In this document: in pieces, positions 32,391 through 40,701 of the stretch
How positions within the stretch are numbered: position 1 is the stretch's first letter
Layout of the letters: each line of letters opens with the position of its first letter
Source of the DNA: Aminiphilus circumscriptus DSM 16581
GTDB lineage: Bacteria > Synergistota > Synergistia > Synergistales > Aminiphilaceae
Direction: 5' to 3'
Length of the DNA stretch: 64,000 bases
NCBI RefSeq assembly: GCF_000526375.1
Contig: NZ_JAFY01000007.1
Location: forward strand, 558,001-622,000
The notes under the pieces: model-generated
Told to the model about the DNA's origin: nothing
What the model saw: the letters and a program-made list of their open reading frames with translations, nothing else
Databases searched by the model: none
Translations under genes and position numbers: made by a program

Positions 32391-34207
32391 CCGCCACCCT
32401 TTCCGTCCACGTACCCGGCCCCTGGTGGCATGCGCTTTCCTATCTGCATGAAACGCCCCTCCGGGAGGGGCTGCGCGTTCTTGTCCCCGTAGGACGAGGG
32501 AAACGGATCGGCTTCGTCGGAAAAGAGACGTCCGTCTTCGGAGACGGCCCTCTTCCCGGAAAAGTGCGCCTCCGGTCCGTCGAAGCCGTTCTCGATGATG
32601 TTCCGTCCCTGGGGTGGGAGCTCTGGCACCTCACCGCATGGATGGGAACGGCCTTTTTTTGCGGTATGCCTCTTGCCCTGTCCGTGGTCTCTCCGGCGTT
32701 TCTCATGAAACGAGAGATCTTCTCTTTTCCGGAAATGCCTCTGCCGGAGAATACTCGGACGGGTGGAGAGGAATTCGTCTACCGGGAGAAAAAACGTTTC
32801 CGGTTCGAACGCTACATAGAGATTCTGGGCAGAAATCCCGCAGGACCCTCGGGGCTCGCTCTTTTTTCCGAGGAAGGAGAGGCACGAGATTTCTGGACGG
32901 CTCTTCCCGAATCGATGCGCGAAAAGGGCGTCCTGTGGCCTTCGTTGGGTGGAAAGCGCCTCGCGGAAACATGGCGGAAGGTCCGGAGCGGCGAGACGAC
33001 GTTTGTCGTGGGAGCGCGGGGGGCTGTGTTCGCACCCCTTTTCCGGCCGGAGGTCATTCTCGTTGATGAGGAGGCGAGCGGCGGCCACATTGGCCCCGGC
33101 ACTCCCGCCTTTCATGTCAGGACCGTCGCCTTTCGGCGTGCTCAGCTCTGGAAATCCCTTTTCCTTCTGGGGGGAAGGATGCCTTCGTCCAGAGTGTTTC
33201 TTCGCGGAAGGCTCTCTTGTTCCTCCAAACCCGGAAAACGGCTCATTTTCGTGGATGTGGGACGTGCAAAGCGCCATGACGTGACAGGGGTGGAAGGAGG
33301 ACTCCGTCTCAGCGGAACTCTCGTGCGCAGAACCTTCGAAGCCGTCTCCGCGGGCAAGGTGGTTCTCTGGCTCCTCGACCGGAAGGGATATGCCGGAGAA
33401 GTCGTCTGCGACCAATGCGGCCGCTCCTTTCACTGTCCCCGATGCGGTACTGTGTGCAGAGTGGAGGGCGAGAGCCTCCATTGTTCCCTGTGTGGAGAGA
33501 AGCAACTCTTTCCTCGGGAATGTCCGGCATGCCGCAACCTTCTCCTGGTGGGGAAACGTCCCGGCCTGGAGGCGTTGTTGCCCATTGCGGAACGACTGTG
33601 GAAGGGAGCTTTTCCTGTCCGGCTCTGGCACAGCGGGCTTTCGGGAGAGAAGCGCCACTTGCGCGCTCTTCTGGAGGAAATGCGCCGCGGGGGACTCGTG
33701 GTGGGCACTCGCTATGCGCTGCAGCTTTGCGATGCACTCCCAGTCGGGTGCGTTTCCTGGATAGACGCGGACGGAGAGGCGCGTCGTCCCTTTTATGATG
33801 CGCGCTTCCAGGCCTTCAAGATGGTTTGGGAGTCCTGCTGGAGAGGAGAAGGAGCGGAGCACCGTCTCGTTGTCGTCCAGAGCAGGAACGTTTCCCTTCC
33901 ATGGCTGGGGGCTCTGAAGGTCGGCTGGGATGTCTTCTGGAGACGGGAGCTTCAGGAACGAAAGGATTTAAACCTTCCCCCGTGGACAACCTTGCTCTGT
34001 CTCGAGCTGCCCGAGACGATGGAGAAGGAGCGCCTGGTGGATCGATTGGAGGCCGAAGGGTTTGCCCCTCTCGACCCGGATCCATCGGGGCGGATGGTGT
34101 GGCTTCGCGTGCAGGAAGGACATCGCCTCTTTCGCGCCCTCTTTCCGCTCTTCCACCTTCAGTCGCGTCAAGGCGACTTTCCGAGAATCACCCTGTGGCG
34201 TGAATGA
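32387..34207 (+). CDS. priA: PriA-like primosomal protein without helicase motifs
   Basis: The 606-residue protein keeps the PriA layout: a 3'-DNA-binding N-terminus, a degraded helicase core, an eight-cysteine zinc region (VCDQCGRSFHCPRCGTVC to PRECPACRN, from about residue 338) and a C-terminal domain (ERKDLNLPPWTTLLCLELPE). Walker A (GVTGSGKTEVY in active enzymes) is absent; the aligned stretch reads ILGRNPAGPSGLALF. Motif II survives as VDEEASGGH, GSATPS is GGRMPS, and the late QVAGRAGR motif is gone. Replication-restart loading may remain while ATPase is lost, as proposed for actinobacterial PriA. It overlaps coaBC by four bases. Confidence 0.85.
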   Translation: MTATLSVHVPGPWWHALSYLHETPLREGLRVLVPVGRGKRIGFVGKETSVFGDGPLPGKVRLRSVEAVLDDVPSLGWELWHLTAWMGTAFFCGMPLALSVVSPAFLMKREIFSFPEMPLPENTRTGGEEFVYREKKRFRFERYIEILGRNPAGPSGLALFSEEGEARDFWTALPESMREKGVLWPSLGGKRLAETWRKVRSGETTFVVGARGAVFAPLFRPEVILVDEEASGGHIGPGTPAFHVRTVAFRRAQLWKSLFLLGGRMPSSRVFLRGRLSCSSKPGKRLIFVDVGRAKRHDVTGVEGGLRLSGTLVRRTFEAVSAGKVVLWLLDRKGYAGEVVCDQCGRSFHCPRCGTVCRVEGESLHCSLCGEKQLFPRECPACRNLLLVGKRPGLEALLPIAERLWKGAFPVRLWHSGLSGEKRHLRALLEEMRRGGLVVGTRYALQLCDALPVGCVSWIDADGEARRPFYDARFQAFKMVWESCWRGEGAEHRLVVVQSRNVSLPWLGALKVGWDVFWRRELQERKDLNLPPWTTLLCLELPETMEKERLVDRLEAEGFAPLDPDPSGRMVWLRVQEGHRLFRALFPLFHLQSRQGDFPRITLWRE

Positions 34208-34265
34208 ACGTACCGATATGCCGAAAAGGCAACAGAAAACGTAGAAACGAGAGGTAGGAAAACAC

Positions 34266-35588
34266 ATGGCTGTCGTAACTGTCGTAGGGCGCCCGAACGT
34301 AGGGAAATCATCGCTTTTCAACAGGATCGTCGGAAGGCGTGCCGCCATTGTCGACGATCTTCCCGGCGTGACCCGGGACAGACTCTATGGAGAGACCGAG
34401 TGGAACGGACGCCGGTTCTACGTGGTCGATACGGGCGGCATCGTCTTCGAGGAGGATCTCCCCTTTGCTCCGGGCGTGTTTGCCCAGGTCCGTTCGGCCA
34501 TTGAGGAGAGCGATGTCATTCTTTTTGTCATCGATGGCAGGAACGGGCCGAATTCCGTGGACGGGGAGATCGCCTCGCTCCTCCGGAAGAGCCGGGTTCC
34601 GATTCTCGTGGTGTGCAACAAAATCGACGACCCCGTTCACGAGAAGGAAATGTACGAAGCCTACGGACTCGGCTTCGAACAAGTTTTCCCCGTCAGCGCC
34701 ATGCACGGGCGGAATGTCGAGGACCTTCTCGATGCGGTGGTCTCGCTTCTGCCCGAACCGGGAAGCGAGGAGGAGGTCGAGGAACCGGAGATCTCCGTTG
34801 CGCTCATAGGGCGTCCGAACGTCGGAAAATCGAGTATCCTCAATGCTTTGCTCGGAGAGGAGCGTTCCCTCGTGAGTCCCATTCCGGGAACGACGAGGGA
34901 TGCCATTGATTCTCTCGTGGATATCGGTGGTGTCCTCTATCGCTTCATAGACACCGCAGGCTTGCGGCGAAAGAGTCGCGTCGATTCCGACGTGGAATAT
35001 TACTCGAACCTCCGCAGTTTCGAGGCCATCGACCGGTGCCACGTGGCGGTGCTGGTCATGGAAGGAGGAGAGACGGCGACGGATCAGGACAAACGGCTTG
35101 CCGGCCGGGTGCTGGACCGAGGCAAAGGGCTCGTTCTCGTGGTGAACAAATGGGATCTGGCGCCGAAACGGGAAGCTCTGGGAGACGAAATGCGCAAATT
35201 TCTGAAAAACGAATTTACCTTTGCGGCGCATGCACCCACGGTGTTTGTCTCCGCGAAGACCGGAAGGAACCTCCACAAGATTCCGGAGCACGTAGCGGTC
35301 GTGCACGCAAACCGGCGTCGCCGCATTTCCACATCCGAGCTGAACCGACTTCTTCGGGACCTGATGGCGTTCGAACGCCTTCCCAGCGACGGGTCTGGGC
35401 GATTTCTCAAGATCTATTACTGTGCCCAGGTACGGACAGCACCGCCTACCTTCGCCTTTTTCGTCAACGATCCGAATATCGTCACCCAGCAATTTCACCG
35501 GCACGTGGAGAAACAGTTGCGCCAGCTTGCCTGCTTCGATGGCGTTCCTCTTCGAATTCACTGGCGAAAAAGCGAGAGAAAGGAATAA
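34266..35588 (+). CDS. der: Ribosome assembly GTPase Der (EngA)
   Basis: The 440-residue protein has two tandem GTPase domains and a KH-like C-terminus. G1 motifs are VGRPNVGKSSLFNRI and IGRPNVGKSSILNAL; G3 motifs are DTGGI and DTAGL; G4 motifs are CNKIDD and VNKWDL. It is required for 50S subunit maturation. The ATG at 34266 follows GAGGTAGG. It ends the long co-directional block that begins near the HDOD gene. Confidence 0.97.
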   Translation: MAVVTVVGRPNVGKSSLFNRIVGRRAAIVDDLPGVTRDRLYGETEWNGRRFYVVDTGGIVFEEDLPFAPGVFAQVRSAIEESDVILFVIDGRNGPNSVDGEIASLLRKSRVPILVVCNKIDDPVHEKEMYEAYGLGFEQVFPVSAMHGRNVEDLLDAVVSLLPEPGSEEEVEEPEISVALIGRPNVGKSSILNALLGEERSLVSPIPGTTRDAIDSLVDIGGVLYRFIDTAGLRRKSRVDSDVEYYSNLRSFEAIDRCHVAVLVMEGGETATDQDKRLAGRVLDRGKGLVLVVNKWDLAPKREALGDEMRKFLKNEFTFAAHAPTVFVSAKTGRNLHKIPEHVAVVHANRRRRISTSELNRLLRDLMAFERLPSDGSGRFLKIYYCAQVRTAPPTFAFFVNDPNIVTQQFHRHVEKQLRQLACFDGVPLRIHWRKSERKE

Positions 35589-35595
35589 TAACCTC

Positions 35596-35625
35596 TTGAC
35601 CATCAGCAAAGAAGCTGGTAATAAT
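35596..35625 (+). promoter_or_regulatory. hup promoter
   Basis: TTGACC (35596-35601) and AATAAT (35620-35625) are 18 bases apart, about 70 bases before the hup start. Confidence 0.5.
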
Positions 35626-35693
35626 AGGCGGGAACAGGAGCCGTTGCGGTGTTCGCAAAGGTTCCTGTCAATTTGTACAGGAGGTGTTGCGCG

Positions 35694-35999
35694 GTGACGA
35701 AGAATGACCTGGTGCAGGAGGTTGCCAAAGCGACGAATGTGAGCAAGAAAGCGGCAGCCGAAGCGGTGGAGGCGGTCTTCAAGGCCGTTCAGGGCGCTCT
35801 CGCGAAGGGCGACAAGGTGCAGCTCGTGGGCTTTGGAACCTTCGAGGTTCGTCACCGTGCCCCGAGACAGGGAAGAAATCCCCAGGATCCCAAGAAGGTC
35901 ATCAAGATTCCCGCGAAGAACGTTCCCGCATTCCGTCCCGGGAAGGCCTTGAAAGACGCGGTGGATGCCAAGGCCGCGAAGGCTGCGAAGAAGAAATAG
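35694..35999 (+). CDS. hup: HU family DNA-binding protein
   Basis: The 101-residue histone-like protein has the classic start TKNDLVQEVAKATNVSKKAAAEAVEA, then VQLVGFGTFEVRHRAPRQGRNPQ and a proline-tipped arm with IPAKNVPAFRPGKALKDAV. A lysine- and alanine-rich tail extends it by about ten residues. It bends DNA and compacts the nucleoid. GTG 35694 has a strong AGGAGGTG seven bases upstream. With its own promoter and terminator it is transcribed alone and probably abundantly. Confidence 0.95.
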   Translation: MTKNDLVQEVAKATNVSKKAAAEAVEAVFKAVQGALAKGDKVQLVGFGTFEVRHRAPRQGRNPQDPKKVIKIPAKNVPAFRPGKALKDAVDAKAAKAAKKK

Positions 36000-36045
36000 T
36001 CCTTTTTCGCCTTTCTTATCCGGCTGTGCGCGCATACTGTCCGTG

Positions 36046-36070
36046 ACGGCAGGTTCGCCTGCCGTTTTTT
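36046..36070 (+). terminator. hup terminator
   Basis: ACGGCAGG-TTCG-CCTGCCGT followed by TTTTT is a textbook terminator with a stable UUCG tetraloop, 46 bases past hup. Confidence 0.9.
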
Positions 36071-36082
36071 ATTTTATGGAAT

Positions 36083-36172
36083 CTCTGAATAAGGCTGCGT
36101 CAGCCCCGCAGAGCGCCTCGCAGAGCCTGATGCGACCCGAGTCAAGGAAAAACCAAAGGTCTTTATTCAGAG
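36083..36172. repeat. Possible miniature element with terminal inverted repeats
   Basis: CTCTGAATAA at 36083-36092 is repeated inverted as TTATTCAGAG at 36163-36172, bounding 90 bases. Inside are a GGCTG/CAGCC hairpin and a GCAGAGC direct repeat. No transposase is present. It lies between the hup terminator and the ksgA stop. It could be a MITE-like remnant or a long-stem terminator for ksgA. Confidence 0.35.
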
Positions 36173-36188
36173 TTTTCTCAGAGCTTCC

Positions 36189-37031
36189 TTACATGGCGAG
36201 ATGCCTTTTCTTAAGGTCGTTGTGCAAAGCCAGCCACTGGCCGGTTTCCAATTCCTCCGCTCTTGCGGTGGGGGCTATCGCCAGGGACGAGAGGCGCTCC
36301 TCGGCGTGTGCGCGGTCCTTGCCGGCAATGCCAAGGAGCGTGGTGCGCAACATTTTCCTCCGTTGGGCAAAGGCGTTGCGAAGAAGGGACCTCCAGAGGG
36401 AATCGCCGGGAAGCCATGCGTACTCTTTTTCCAGAACGATCCGGACCAGGCTGGAGTCCACCGAGGGACGCGGAAAGAATGCCGTAGGAGGGATGTTCCG
36501 AAGGAGTGCCACATGTCCCATAGCTTCGAGCGTGATACCGAGGGGTGTCCGTGCCTTTGTGCCCGGAGAGGCGACGAGGCGTTCCGCCGCTTCTTTCTGG
36601 ACCATGAGGAGCAGTGTCCGCAATCCACGTCCGCTCAGGCACTCGAGGAGTGTCCAGAGAAGGGGTGTCGTGATGTAGTAGGGGACGTTGGCGATGACCT
36701 TGTTTGGTCCTTCGGGCAGCTCTCCGTAGGGAAAGCGGAGAGCGTCGCCCCAGTGGAGACGGAGCCTGGGGTGGCGCTGCGCCAGGGGTTCCAGATAGGG
36801 GGCCAGCCTCCGGTCCAGTTCGATGGCAATGACCTCCCGACATGGTCCGGCGAGCAGTTCTTCCGTGAGCACTCCCATCCCGGGACCGATTTCCAGAACG
36901 AGATCCTCCGGGGCAAGCTGTGCTTCCTCGGCGAGAATGCGGAGGATATTCCGGTCCTTGAGGAAATTCTGGCCTATGTCCGTATTCGGAACGAAAGACG
37001 AAACTCTCTTTCCTTTGCCTTTCACGAGCAC
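36189..37031 (-). CDS. ksgA: 16S rRNA (A1518/A1519-N6) dimethyltransferase
   Basis: The product is about 280 residues. SAM-binding motifs are DIGQNFLKD, VLEIGPGMGVLTEELL and EVIAIELDRRL, and the catalytic NVPYYITTPLL (NxPY) is present. The C-terminal domain has FFPRPSVDSSLVRI. KsgA dimethylates two adenines near the decoding centre during 30S assembly. GTG 37031 has AAGGTGG four bases upstream, and GTG 37025 is an equal alternative. The frame is open far upstream through the tRNA-Pro gene, but that is not coding. It lies 111 bases downstream of tRNA-Pro, beyond a terminator. Confidence 0.93.
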   Translation of the reverse strand: MLVKGKGKRVSSFVPNTDIGQNFLKDRNILRILAEEAQLAPEDLVLEIGPGMGVLTEELLAGPCREVIAIELDRRLAPYLEPLAQRHPRLRLHWGDALRFPYGELPEGPNKVIANVPYYITTPLLWTLLECLSGRGLRTLLLMVQKEAAERLVASPGTKARTPLGITLEAMGHVALLRNIPPTAFFPRPSVDSSLVRIVLEKEYAWLPGDSLWRSLLRNAFAQRRKMLRTTLLGIAGKDRAHAEERLSSLAIAPTARAEELETGQWLALHNDLKKRHLAM

Positions 37032-37103
37032 ATTTCCACCTTCCCCGTCACTCCTCCGGAAATGGGAGACTTTTGTCCCGCCATTCCGCTTCCATACGGA
37101 AAG

Positions 37104-37130
37104 AAAAAGGGGGAACCTTTCGGCTCCCCC
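37104..37130 (-). terminator. Terminator after tRNA-Pro
   Basis: On the minus strand GGGGGA-g-CC / GG-t-TCCCCC with loop GAAA is followed by TTTTT, a dozen bases past the tRNA. Confidence 0.75.
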
Positions 37131-37141
37131 TTTCTTTTCAG

Positions 37142-37219
37142 TGGTCGGGATGAGAGGATTTGAACCTCCGACACCCTGCACCCCATGCAGGTGCGCTAGC
37201 CAGGCTGCGCTACATCCCG
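37142..37219 (-). tRNA. tRNA-Pro (GGG)
   Basis: The minus strand gives the cloverleaf with acceptor CGGGATG/CATCCCG, an anticodon stem CCTGC/GCAGG with loop ATGGGGT (anticodon GGG, G37 as usual for proline), T-loop TTCAAAT and a CCA end. It decodes CCC and probably CCU. A strong promoter lies 12-40 bases upstream and a terminator just downstream. Confidence 0.93.
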
Positions 37220-37230
37220 AAACGCGAGCT

Positions 37231-37259
37231 ATTCTAGCGCACGAATCCAGTTCGGTCAA
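37231..37259 (-). promoter_or_regulatory. tRNA-Pro promoter
   Basis: On the minus strand TTGACC (37254-37259) and TAGAAT (37231-37236) are 17 bases apart, and the -10 box ends 12 bases before the tRNA. It is a strong sigma-70-type promoter. Confidence 0.8.
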
Positions 37260-37426
37260 GCCACCGAATTGCCTCTTGCGGTGGGACAGGGATGATAAGG
37301 TCATCCCTGAAACAGGATACGGGTGAAGTTCCCCGTGGTCTTCGGAGGATGCAACGACATGTCCGTGTGGTTTCCTGAAAAAAGCCGGGTATAATGTGAG
37401 CGGCTCCGGAATGGGGAGGTGGCGTC

Positions 37427-38368
37427 GTGGGTTTCTATCTGAGTGGTTTTTATCGTATGCTTTCGGAGCAGCCGTATTTCGATTGGCCCGAAAAGCTTCA
37501 AGGGCGTCTGCCCTGGGTCGAGATCGGATTCGGCAACGGCGAATTTCTCGAACACCTTGCCGGGGCGTGTCCGCACCAGCCGATGGTGGGCATGGAAGTG
37601 TCCTTGACATGCCTTGACAAGGCCGCAAGGCGTCTCCATCGCCTGGGAGCGGAAAATGTCCGGCTTCTGTTGGGAGACGCACGTTTCCTGTTACGGGAAT
37701 GCTTCGAGGACAATGGAGTAGAAAGGGTTTTCATGAATTTCCCCTGCCCCTGGCCGAAAAGTCGGCACGCTCGGAGGCGCGTCACATCCAAGAGGTTCGC
37801 CGATGCGCTTGCGGCTGTCCTTTGCGTAGGAGGAACGTTCCATCTCGTCACGGACGAGGCATGGTATGCCCGGGAGGCCATGGCTTTCCTCGGAGAACAT
37901 CCGGCCCTGTGTGGCCGACTTGAGGACGCTGAAGCGTCCGATCGGCCCGTGGCGACCAAATACGAAAGAAAGTGGCGGGCCCTGGGCAAGGACATTCTGT
38001 CCGTGGTGGTGGAGAAAACCGCTCCCTGGAGAGGGGAGCGTCTCGTGGAGGAGGGGAGAGCGCTGCACGTCGAAGTTGTGTTCGAAGGCGATCTTTGGCA
38101 ATGTCTCCGTGCGCTCGAAGGGAGGGAGGGGCACCAAAACGAAGCTCATTGGATCTTTAGGGAAGTTTTTCTGGGAAACGATAGCAGTGTGCTGGTGCAG
38201 GTCATCGCCAATGACGACGGATTTGAACAGCGGTTTTTCCTTCGCGCCGTCCGTCGAAACGACCGTGTTCTCATGAAGATCGACGACACGGCGACGCCCT
38301 TCAGAACGCCCGCAGTCCGCTTTTCCCTCGAAGAGGCGGCGAGATTTCTGACGAAGAATCTCCCTTGA
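37427..38368 (+). CDS. trmB: tRNA (guanine-46 N7)-methyltransferase with C-terminal extension
   Basis: The 313-residue protein has a TrmB core (residues 1-205): LPWVEIGFGNGEFLEHLA binds SAM, then VGMEVS, RLLLGDAR and RVFMNFPCPWPKSRHARRR. The family motif is usually PDPWPK; here the aspartate is cysteine. About 105 extra residues follow, with alternating strands (HVEVVFEGDLWQCL and VLVQVIANDDGFEQRFFLRA). Some thermophile TrmB proteins also carry C-terminal extensions. GTG 37427 follows GGGAGGTGG. It overlaps rsmD by four bases. Confidence 0.9.
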   Translation: MGFYLSGFYRMLSEQPYFDWPEKLQGRLPWVEIGFGNGEFLEHLAGACPHQPMVGMEVSLTCLDKAARRLHRLGAENVRLLLGDARFLLRECFEDNGVERVFMNFPCPWPKSRHARRRVTSKRFADALAAVLCVGGTFHLVTDEAWYAREAMAFLGEHPALCGRLEDAEASDRPVATKYERKWRALGKDILSVVVEKTAPWRGERLVEEGRALHVEVVFEGDLWQCLRALEGREGHQNEAHWIFREVFLGNDSSVLVQVIANDDGFEQRFFLRAVRRNDRVLMKIDDTATPFRTPAVRFSLEEAARFLTKNLP

Positions 38369-38901
38369 CACGATCGGGAAAGGGGACTGGACCGGTGAAG
38401 GAGGTCAGGCCTACGTCGGGGAAAGTCCTGCAGGCGCTGTTCAACATTCTCGGAGATAAAGTCTCGGCAGGAGGCTTCCTCGACCTCTTTGCCGGTACGG
38501 GACAGATTGCTCTCGAAGCCTGGCGGCGTGGAGCCCGTCCCGTCGTGGCCGTGGAGGTGCTCAGGAACCGATGCGAACGTCTCCGGGAAAACCTGGGAGG
38601 CGAAACGGAACTGGGAGTTCTTTGCATGGACGTTCGGAGAGCACTTGTTTTCCTTGCGAAAAGGAAGAGTCTCTTCGCCGTTGTTTTCGCCGATCCGCCC
38701 TACGGAAACGGATGGATGCCCGTCCTTTTCGAGCTCCAGGCACAGATCACGAAACTGCTCCTTCCCGGTGGATTGTTCGTGGTGGAGCATTCGGCGAGAG
38801 AACCTTATCCTGAAACTTCCCCCGGGTGGAGCGCGGAAAGTCGCACCTACGGCGAGACCGTGCTCACCTTTCTGCGGCGGGACGAGTCGGAAACGAGTTG
38901 A
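38365..38901 (+). CDS. rsmD: 16S rRNA (guanine-966 N2)-methyltransferase
   Basis: The 178-residue protein has the RsmD pattern VRPTSGKVLQALFNIL, then FLDLFAGTGQIALEAWRRGA (SAM site) and the catalytic FADPPYGNG. It is slightly short at the N-terminus compared with homologues, which start about ten residues earlier with an IAGKYRG segment. TTG 38365 overlaps the trmB stop; GTG 38395 is a possible later start. rsmD-coaD adjacency is very widespread. Confidence 0.9.
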   Translation: MTRSGKGTGPVKEVRPTSGKVLQALFNILGDKVSAGGFLDLFAGTGQIALEAWRRGARPVVAVEVLRNRCERLRENLGGETELGVLCMDVRRALVFLAKRKSLFAVVFADPPYGNGWMPVLFELQAQITKLLLPGGLFVVEHSAREPYPETSPGWSAESRTYGETVLTFLRRDESETS

Positions 38902-38907
38902 GAGACG

Positions 38908-39405
38908 ATGAGAAAAGCCGTGTATCCGGGATCCTTCGATCCCATCACGAACGGGCATGTGTACATTGCCGAGAGGTCCGCTGCGTTGTTCGACGAGTTG
39001 GTGGTGGCGGTTCTCTTTAACACTCAGAAACAAGGAACGTTCAACATCGAGGAACGGAAAGCCATGGCGAGGGAAGCCCTGATCCATATCCCGAACGTGC
39101 ACGTCTCTTCCTTTGAGGGATTGCTCGTGGATTTCATGCGCCAGGAGCGGAGTCGAATCATCATCCGGGGGCTTCGAGCCCTTTCGGATTTCGAATACGA
39201 ATTTCAACTCGCCCAGATGAACCGCCAGCTTGCTCCGGAGATCGAGACGTTCTTCATCGTCACGGAAGCCCAATATTCCTATCTGTCCAGCCGATCCGTC
39301 AAGGAGGTCTTTCATTTTGGGGGGTCGATCCAGGGTATGGTGCCTCCGGGGGTCTACAGGCGCCTTCGCGAGCGTTTTCCTCCGCCCGGGTTGGACATGC
39401 GGTAG
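38908..39405 (+). CDS. coaD: Phosphopantetheine adenylyltransferase
   Basis: The 165-residue protein has typical length. It begins KAVYPGSFDPITNGHVYIAER with the nucleotidyl-transferase TxGH motif, continues with RGLRALSDFEYEFQLAQMNR, and ends with YSYLSSRSVKEV. It adds AMP to 4'-phosphopantetheine in CoA synthesis, the step after coaBC. It starts six bases after rsmD. A hairpin shared with the convergent tmcAL gene follows. Confidence 0.96.
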   Translation: MRKAVYPGSFDPITNGHVYIAERSAALFDELVVAVLFNTQKQGTFNIEERKAMAREALIHIPNVHVSSFEGLLVDFMRQERSRIIIRGLRALSDFEYEFQLAQMNRQLAPEIETFFIVTEAQYSYLSSRSVKEVFHFGGSIQGMVPPGVYRRLRERFPPPGLDMR

Positions 39406-39411
39406 CGGCGC

Positions 39412-39454
39412 TCCCACACCGGTCCTCCGACGCTCAGAGGAGGATGGTGCGGGA
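39412..39454. terminator. Imperfect bidirectional hairpin between coaD and tmcAL
   Basis: TCCC, CACC and TCCTCC pair with GGAGGA, GGTG and GGGA across a ten-base loop, giving a 14-bp interrupted stem. The right half overlaps the last codons of tmcAL. There is no T-tract. Confidence 0.4.
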
Positions 39455-40639
39455 TGTCGCTTCCGTTCTGATTTGTGGATTTGGGATTAGATTTTCCCAA
39501 ATTTCCGCCGCACGGTGTTCGAAATTCATGATTCTTCGGGCATAGGCCGTGCCGGGAGCGGAAGCTCGCGAGAGCACCGGAAGCGAGGCGGAATCTCGCA
39601 TACGCCGAAGGAGCGCCCGTCCCGTGCGGTTTGCTCCGAGAACTCTGATGTAGGCGGGGCCGAGGCGTTGTGCCGCCTTGTATTCCCAGTGATCCACCCC
39701 CAACAGGATGTGCATGAGGTGTCTTTGAATGCGCCCCCGGGGATAACGCTTGGTGACGCAGGCGTTCACCAGCTCCTCCCAGGACGTGCTGTGTTGTGCC
39801 GCGTCGAGGATTCTGTGCTCCAGTCCTTCCCGTAATTCCGCTGAGGAAGCGATTCCTCCCGCTCCGCTCCGGAGAAGGAGGGACCGGAGAATGCGCCAGA
39901 GAGCGGTGCGGTCCGCGGTGGTCCGTCCCTCGTCCAGGGACTGCAGCAAAAGGGTCGCGGAGGGTGCGGGCATGGCCCGGCGAAGCGCTTCCCGGTCGTC
40001 GCGCCGTGCCATCTCCCGAAGCGCTGTCGCGCTGGCCAGAGCGTCCGGTGTGGGATCGTGGTATCCTTTGCCTTTGCGAAGCACGGGAACGAGGACCAGC
40101 CCGTACTGTCCGGAGAGGACGCGACAGGAATAGGCTACGGCGAGGGAATTGTTTGCGCCTCCGAGAAAGCCTTTCCCCTGGGGGAGAAGTGCCTCCACCG
40201 CCCTGCTTCGTGCTTCGACGAAGGAATATCCTGCGTCGAGGAAGAACCGCAGCTTCTCCTTGAAGAGCGGGGGTTCCTGAACTAAAATGGCTGCGATAGT
40301 ATCCAATTCCGAACAGGGATTTTCCATGCCGAAGGACAGATGCGTCACGAGTCCTGTGCGGGCGAGAATGTCCACGCCCGCATTGGCGAAGATTCCGGCG
40401 TTCGCGCAGGAAAAAAGGCAAGGCAGCTCGAGAACGAGGTCCGCGCCACAGCTCAGGGCCATGCGTGTGCGTTGCCACTTGTCAAGAAAAGCCGGCTCTC
40501 CCCGCTGCACGAAATGAGAGGAAAGAGCTACCACAACTGCATCGGCGGCGCTCATGTCTCTTGCTGTCGTCAAATGATAGGTGTGGCCATTGTGCAACGG
40601 ATTGTATTCGGCGATAATGCCCACGACGTTCTTTTTCAT
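39434..40639 (-). CDS. tmcAL: tRNA(Met) cytidine acetate ligase
   Basis: The 401-residue protein has the nucleotidyltransferase start VVGIIAEYNPLHNGHTYHL (HxGH) and the GEPAFLDKWQRTRMAL, LELPCLFSCANAGIFA and GANNSLAVAY blocks of the TmcAL (DUF795) family. In Bacillus the enzyme acetylates the wobble cytidine of elongator tRNA-Met using acetate and ATP. Its gene is divergent from acetate kinase (ackA), 62 bases away, which fits shared use of acetate. ATG 40639 is preferred; ATG 40645 lies too close to the GGGGGG binding site. Confidence 0.9.
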   Translation of the reverse strand: MKKNVVGIIAEYNPLHNGHTYHLTTARDMSAADAVVVALSSHFVQRGEPAFLDKWQRTRMALSCGADLVLELPCLFSCANAGIFANAGVDILARTGLVTHLSFGMENPCSELDTIAAILVQEPPLFKEKLRFFLDAGYSFVEARSRAVEALLPQGKGFLGGANNSLAVAYSCRVLSGQYGLVLVPVLRKGKGYHDPTPDALASATALREMARRDDREALRRAMPAPSATLLLQSLDEGRTTADRTALWRILRSLLLRSGAGGIASSAELREGLEHRILDAAQHSTSWEELVNACVTKRYPRGRIQRHLMHILLGVDHWEYKAAQRLGPAYIRVLGANRTGRALLRRMRDSASLPVLSRASAPGTAYARRIMNFEHRAAEIWENLIPNPQIRTEATSRTILL

Positions 40640-40701
40640 ATCCATTCCCCCCGGAGAAACCATACGTGTCCGGGGTTACTCAGGTCAAGGGAGGTAATCG
40701 C

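Noticed and set aside
37032-37682. N-terminal extension of the ksgA frame through tRNA-Pro
   Set aside because: The open frame crosses a tRNA, its promoter and a terminator, and KsgA homologues start near 37031.
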